25,651 bases of DNA, from the NCBI GenBank assembly GCA_964579245.1, contig CAZOFY010000031.1:1-25651 (forward strand), written 5' to 3'. The position numbers were made by a program, and so were the translations under genes. Of the stretch, positions 23,091 to 25,651 are shown piece by piece. This DNA is from Firm-13 sp964579245. GTDB lineage: Bacteria; Bacillota; Clostridia; Saccharofermentanales; Saccharofermentanaceae. A model generated the notes under the pieces. The model was not told where the DNA came from. It did not search any database and saw nothing but the letters and a program-made list of their open reading frames with translations. Every line of letters starts with the position of its first letter. Positions within the stretch are counted from its first letter, which is position 1.

Positions 23091-23626
23091 CACATAAAAT
23101 AGAAAATGTCCTGATTTCCAGACAGGAGATTGAGACGGTCGTCTCGAGCCTGGCAGCGAGAATCACAGAGGATTATATTGGAAAAGAGCTTGTTGTTATC
23201 GGCGTGTTGAAGGGGTCCTTCATTTTTATGGCGGATCTTGTTCGTCAGATTGATTTGCCGATGATTATTGATTTTATGTCAGTATCAAGCTACTATGGCG
23301 GGACCAAGAGCTCCGGAATCGTGAAGATCATCAAGGATCTTGACGTGGATATTGAAGGCAGGGATGTTCTTATTGTTGAGGATATCGTTGACTCGGGTCT
23401 GACGCTTCTGAATCTGAAGGAGATGCTGATGACCAGGAATCCTTCCAGCCTGCGTGTTTGTGCCGCTTTTGACAAACCTGACAGAAGAAAAGTCGAAATT
23501 GCCGCAGAATACACGGGAATGCAGATCCCCGATGCGTTTATCATAGGATACGGACTGGATTTTGACGGATTATATCGAAATCTACCCGATGTATGTATAC
23601 TTTCCATTGACGGAGGTAATGAATGA
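23087..23626 (+). CDS. hpt: Hypoxanthine phosphoribosyltransferase
   Basis: A 179-residue purine salvage enzyme that makes IMP or GMP from hypoxanthine or guanine and PRPP. The PRPP loop is VLIVEDIVDSGLTL (Glu98, Asp99, Asp102), and LKGSFIFMADLVRQI and SSYYGGTKSSG are typical family stretches. The start is TTG 23087, overlapping the tilS stop (TTGA); GGGAGG at 23071-23076 lies ten bases before it. The stop overlaps ftsH (ATGA). Hpt and TilS are reported to regulate ftsH expression in B. subtilis, which fits the linkage. Confidence 0.95.
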   Translation: MTHKIENVLISRQEIETVVSSLAARITEDYIGKELVVIGVLKGSFIFMADLVRQIDLPMIIDFMSVSSYYGGTKSSGIVKIIKDLDVDIEGRDVLIVEDIVDSGLTLLNLKEMLMTRNPSSLRVCAAFDKPDRRKVEIAAEYTGMQIPDAFIIGYGLDFDGLYRNLPDVCILSIDGGNE

Positions 23627-25503
23627 GCCAGAACACACCCGAACAACAGAATTTTCCCAGCCGCTTCGGCGGCGCTCCATTCTATATAGGATTCATTCTC
23701 CTAATCATTGCAGCAGTCTTTTTATTGGTCAATAATACAAATCCGCCGAAAACGGACTCGCTGTCCGATGTTATCGGATATTTTACGGAGGGCGGGATTG
23801 AGGTAAAGGACGTATCTCTTGAGGGATATATGTTGCGCTTTTCCTACATGGATAAAGATAACAAGAAGATCAACGTGGAGAAGAGCATCCCACCGAACTC
23901 TGCTGATCGTATGTTTACGATTCTTCTGAATGCTCAGAAAAATGGGCGCATCGAGAGCTTTGATTATAAAGAGCCCCCGGATTACAGTTCGATTATGATG
24001 GCTGTGACGATTGTGATCACTGTCGGAGCGATGGGCTTCTTTGTCTGGTTTTCCATATCACGGGCGCAGGGCGAGGGCAAGAGTGCCATCAATTTCGGGA
24101 GAAGTAAAGCGAAGCTGAATGATCCTTCGAAGAATAAGGTCACCTTTGCTGATGTTGCCGGAGCCGATGAAGAGAAGGAAGAGCTGACGGAGGTCGTTGA
24201 TTTCTTGAAGGCACCAAAGAAATACGCTGAGCTCGGCGCGAAGATCCCTCGCGGCATCCTGTTGTTCGGCGCTCCCGGAACAGGAAAGACTCTGTTGGCC
24301 AAGGCGGTCGCAGGCGAAGCCGGCGTCCCGTTCTTCTCCATATCCGGTTCCGATTTCGTAGAGATGTTTGTCGGTGTCGGTGCAAGCCGCGTCCGTGATC
24401 TTTTTGATAATGCCAAGAAGAATGCTCCGTGCATCATTTTTATTGATGAAATCGATGCTGTCGGCAGACACCGCGGAGCCGGTCTTGGCGGCGGACATGA
24501 CGAACGCGAGCAGACGCTGAACCAGCTTCTCGTCGAGATGGATGGATTCGGTCCTAATGAAGGAGTCATTGTCATCGCGGCGACAAACCGAATGGATATT
24601 CTTGATCCTGCACTTCTGCGTCCGGGCCGATTTGACCGTCGTGTCATCGTTATGCGTCCTGACATCAAAGGCAGAGAAGCGATTCTTCAGGTCCACGCGA
24701 AGGGCAAACCGATTGCGGCTGATGTAAATCTGCATGAGATTGCTAAGATTACTCCCGGGTTCACGGGCGCAGACCTTGCAAATTTGCTGAATGAAGCTGC
24801 ATTGGGTGCCGCCAGAAACAACCGTAAGGAGATTCTGTACGCCGATATTTCCGAGGCTGTTTTCAAGGTCATGATCGGACCGGAGAAGAAGAGCCGCGTT
24901 ATCAGTGAGAAGGAGAAGAAGCTGACGGCTTATCATGAGGCCGGCCATGCTATCGTTCTTCGTACGGTTTCGGATACGGATAAGGTCGAGAGAGTCTCCA
25001 TTATTCCCGCGGGCGGAGCTGGTGGATATACTGCGCACAAGCCGGATGAAGATATATATTACACGACGCGTCAACAGCTTTTGAACGATATCATGATCTC
25101 CCTCGGCGGACGAGCCTCCGAAGAGATTGTTCTCGGCGAGGTCAGCACAGGTGCTTCCTCTGACCTGCAGAGTTGCAACACGGTTGCCCGCAGCATGATT
25201 ACGAAGTATGGCATGAGCAGTCGCCTTCCCAACATGGTTTTTGCCAATGATGAAGAGGTATTCCTCGGCAAGGACTATGGTCATGTTCAGAAATACAGCG
25301 AACGGGTCGCATCTGAGATCGATGAAGAGGTCCAGATGATCCTCGATGATTCTTACAGCAAGGTGAAGAGTATCCTTGCCGAGAAGAGGAACATTCTTGA
25401 AGCGGTTGCAGTCCGCCTCCTGGAGAAGGAGAAGATCGAGGGTCCGGAGTTCGAGGAACTATTCGTTTCCGGCGGCCTTCCTTACGCTCCTCAGATGGCC
25501 TGA
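23623..25503 (+). CDS. ftsH: ATP-dependent zinc metalloprotease FtsH
   Basis: A 626-residue membrane AAA+ protease that degrades damaged membrane proteins and selected regulators. Two membrane helices (about 20-37 and 124-146) enclose an extracytoplasmic domain. Walker A GAPGTGKT is at 216-223, Walker B includes FIDEIDAVGRHRGAG, the second region of homology is present (RFDRRVIV) and the zinc site HEAGH is at 438-442. GGAGG at 23612-23616 is the ribosome binding site. No clear terminator is seen; a hairpin at 25545-25562 follows 42 bases after the stop. Confidence 0.97.
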   Translation: MSQNTPEQQNFPSRFGGAPFYIGFILLIIAAVFLLVNNTNPPKTDSLSDVIGYFTEGGIEVKDVSLEGYMLRFSYMDKDNKKINVEKSIPPNSADRMFTILLNAQKNGRIESFDYKEPPDYSSIMMAVTIVITVGAMGFFVWFSISRAQGEGKSAINFGRSKAKLNDPSKNKVTFADVAGADEEKEELTEVVDFLKAPKKYAELGAKIPRGILLFGAPGTGKTLLAKAVAGEAGVPFFSISGSDFVEMFVGVGASRVRDLFDNAKKNAPCIIFIDEIDAVGRHRGAGLGGGHDEREQTLNQLLVEMDGFGPNEGVIVIAATNRMDILDPALLRPGRFDRRVIVMRPDIKGREAILQVHAKGKPIAADVNLHEIAKITPGFTGADLANLLNEAALGAARNNRKEILYADISEAVFKVMIGPEKKSRVISEKEKKLTAYHEAGHAIVLRTVSDTDKVERVSIIPAGGAGGYTAHKPDEDIYYTTRQQLLNDIMISLGGRASEEIVLGEVSTGASSDLQSCNTVARSMITKYGMSSRLPNMVFANDEEVFLGKDYGHVQKYSERVASEIDEEVQMILDDSYSKVKSILAEKRNILEAVAVRLLEKEKIEGPEFEELFVSGGLPYAPQMA

Positions 25504-25529
25504 TACCAGTTATCCTGTAATGAAATGCA

Positions 25530-25651
25530 ATGGGCTGTTGCAAAAGTGATTGAAAAATCACTGGAGTAACGGTCCTTTTTCATGTGTTTTTGGGTATAAG
25601 AAGCATCGAAGGACCTCTATTCGGGTTCATTTGAGGCGTTTTGGATTCACT
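25530..25651 (+). other. Possible left end of an insertion sequence at window edge
   Basis: After ftsH the sequence GGGCTGTTGCAAAAGTGA (25532-25549) resembles terminal inverted repeats of some transposons (for example IS1182-type ends, from memory). It is followed by AGTGATT GAAA AATCACT (25545-25562), a hairpin with a four-base GAAA loop, then GGAGTAACGGTCC and TTTTT. The remaining bases are AT-rich with no gene start. It could equally be a terminator for the ftsH operon. The element would need the next kilobase to confirm. Confidence 0.3.

Noticed and set aside
24058..25284. 408-codon minus-strand frame opposite ftsH
   Set aside because: It is antisense to the catalytic half of FtsH, whose motifs are all intact; long antisense frames arise from codon bias.

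Overview
The window looks like a chromosomal segment of a Clostridia-type Firmicute. I infer this from gene content and order: rpmE, DUF1385, prmC, prfA and sua5 around rho, then rpsF-ssb-rpsR, rplI-dnaB and tilS-hpt-ftsH. The Zn-ribbon L31 and S18 proteins, the strong AGGAGG ribosome binding sites and the YwlE-type phosphatase domain fit. I cannot name genus or species. No rRNA, tRNA or CRISPR array was found.

Layout. 1-1382: two tandem ABC-2 permease subunits, the first cut by the window edge. 1390-2232 (minus): a TraX-family membrane protein. 2353-3363: a stand-alone MreB/Mbl with a strong terminator. 3506-7856: rho behind a good promoter and a long leader, with a Rho protein carrying a disordered insert of about 350 residues; then a serine beta-lactamase-like hydrolase and a GNAT acetyltransferase. 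7881-8252: rpmE as its own promoter-leader-gene-terminator unit. 8307-11350: DUF1385, prmC, DUF951 and DUF1836 genes, partly overlapping, closed by a terminator.

11351-12392 is the accessory part. It holds an IS200/IS605-like palindrome, two different tandem repeat families (69 nt x2, about 75 nt x4 plus a partial copy), and the left end of an IS256-family element whose transposase stops after about 36 codons at a 16-bp terminator palindrome. 12393-14104 (minus) is a two-gene operon: a NifU-like Fe-S scaffold protein and a GGGtGRT-family protein. It is a conserved pair whose function I believe is not established, and it is the best candidate here for an undescribed system. It has an extended -10 promoter with a two-turn direct repeat just upstream.

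14560-18013: a membrane-anchored protein of unknown function, then prfA overlapping a fused gene joining a full-length Sua5 (tRNA t6A synthesis) to a low-molecular-weight phosphatase domain with the YwlE arginine-phosphatase signature. 18167-19412: rpsF-ssb-rpsR with promoter and structured leader. 19433-25503: rplI (preceded by an overlapping 18-codon upstream ORF that owns the only good ribosome binding site), dnaB, tilS, hpt and ftsH, the last four linked by stop/start overlaps from dnaB onward. The last 120 bases may be the start of another insertion sequence.

Functionally the core genes cover translation (L31, L9, S6, S18, RF1 and its methylase PrmC, t6A and lysidine tRNA modification), transcription termination (Rho), replication (DnaB, SSB), purine salvage (Hpt), membrane proteolysis (FtsH) and cell shape (MreB).
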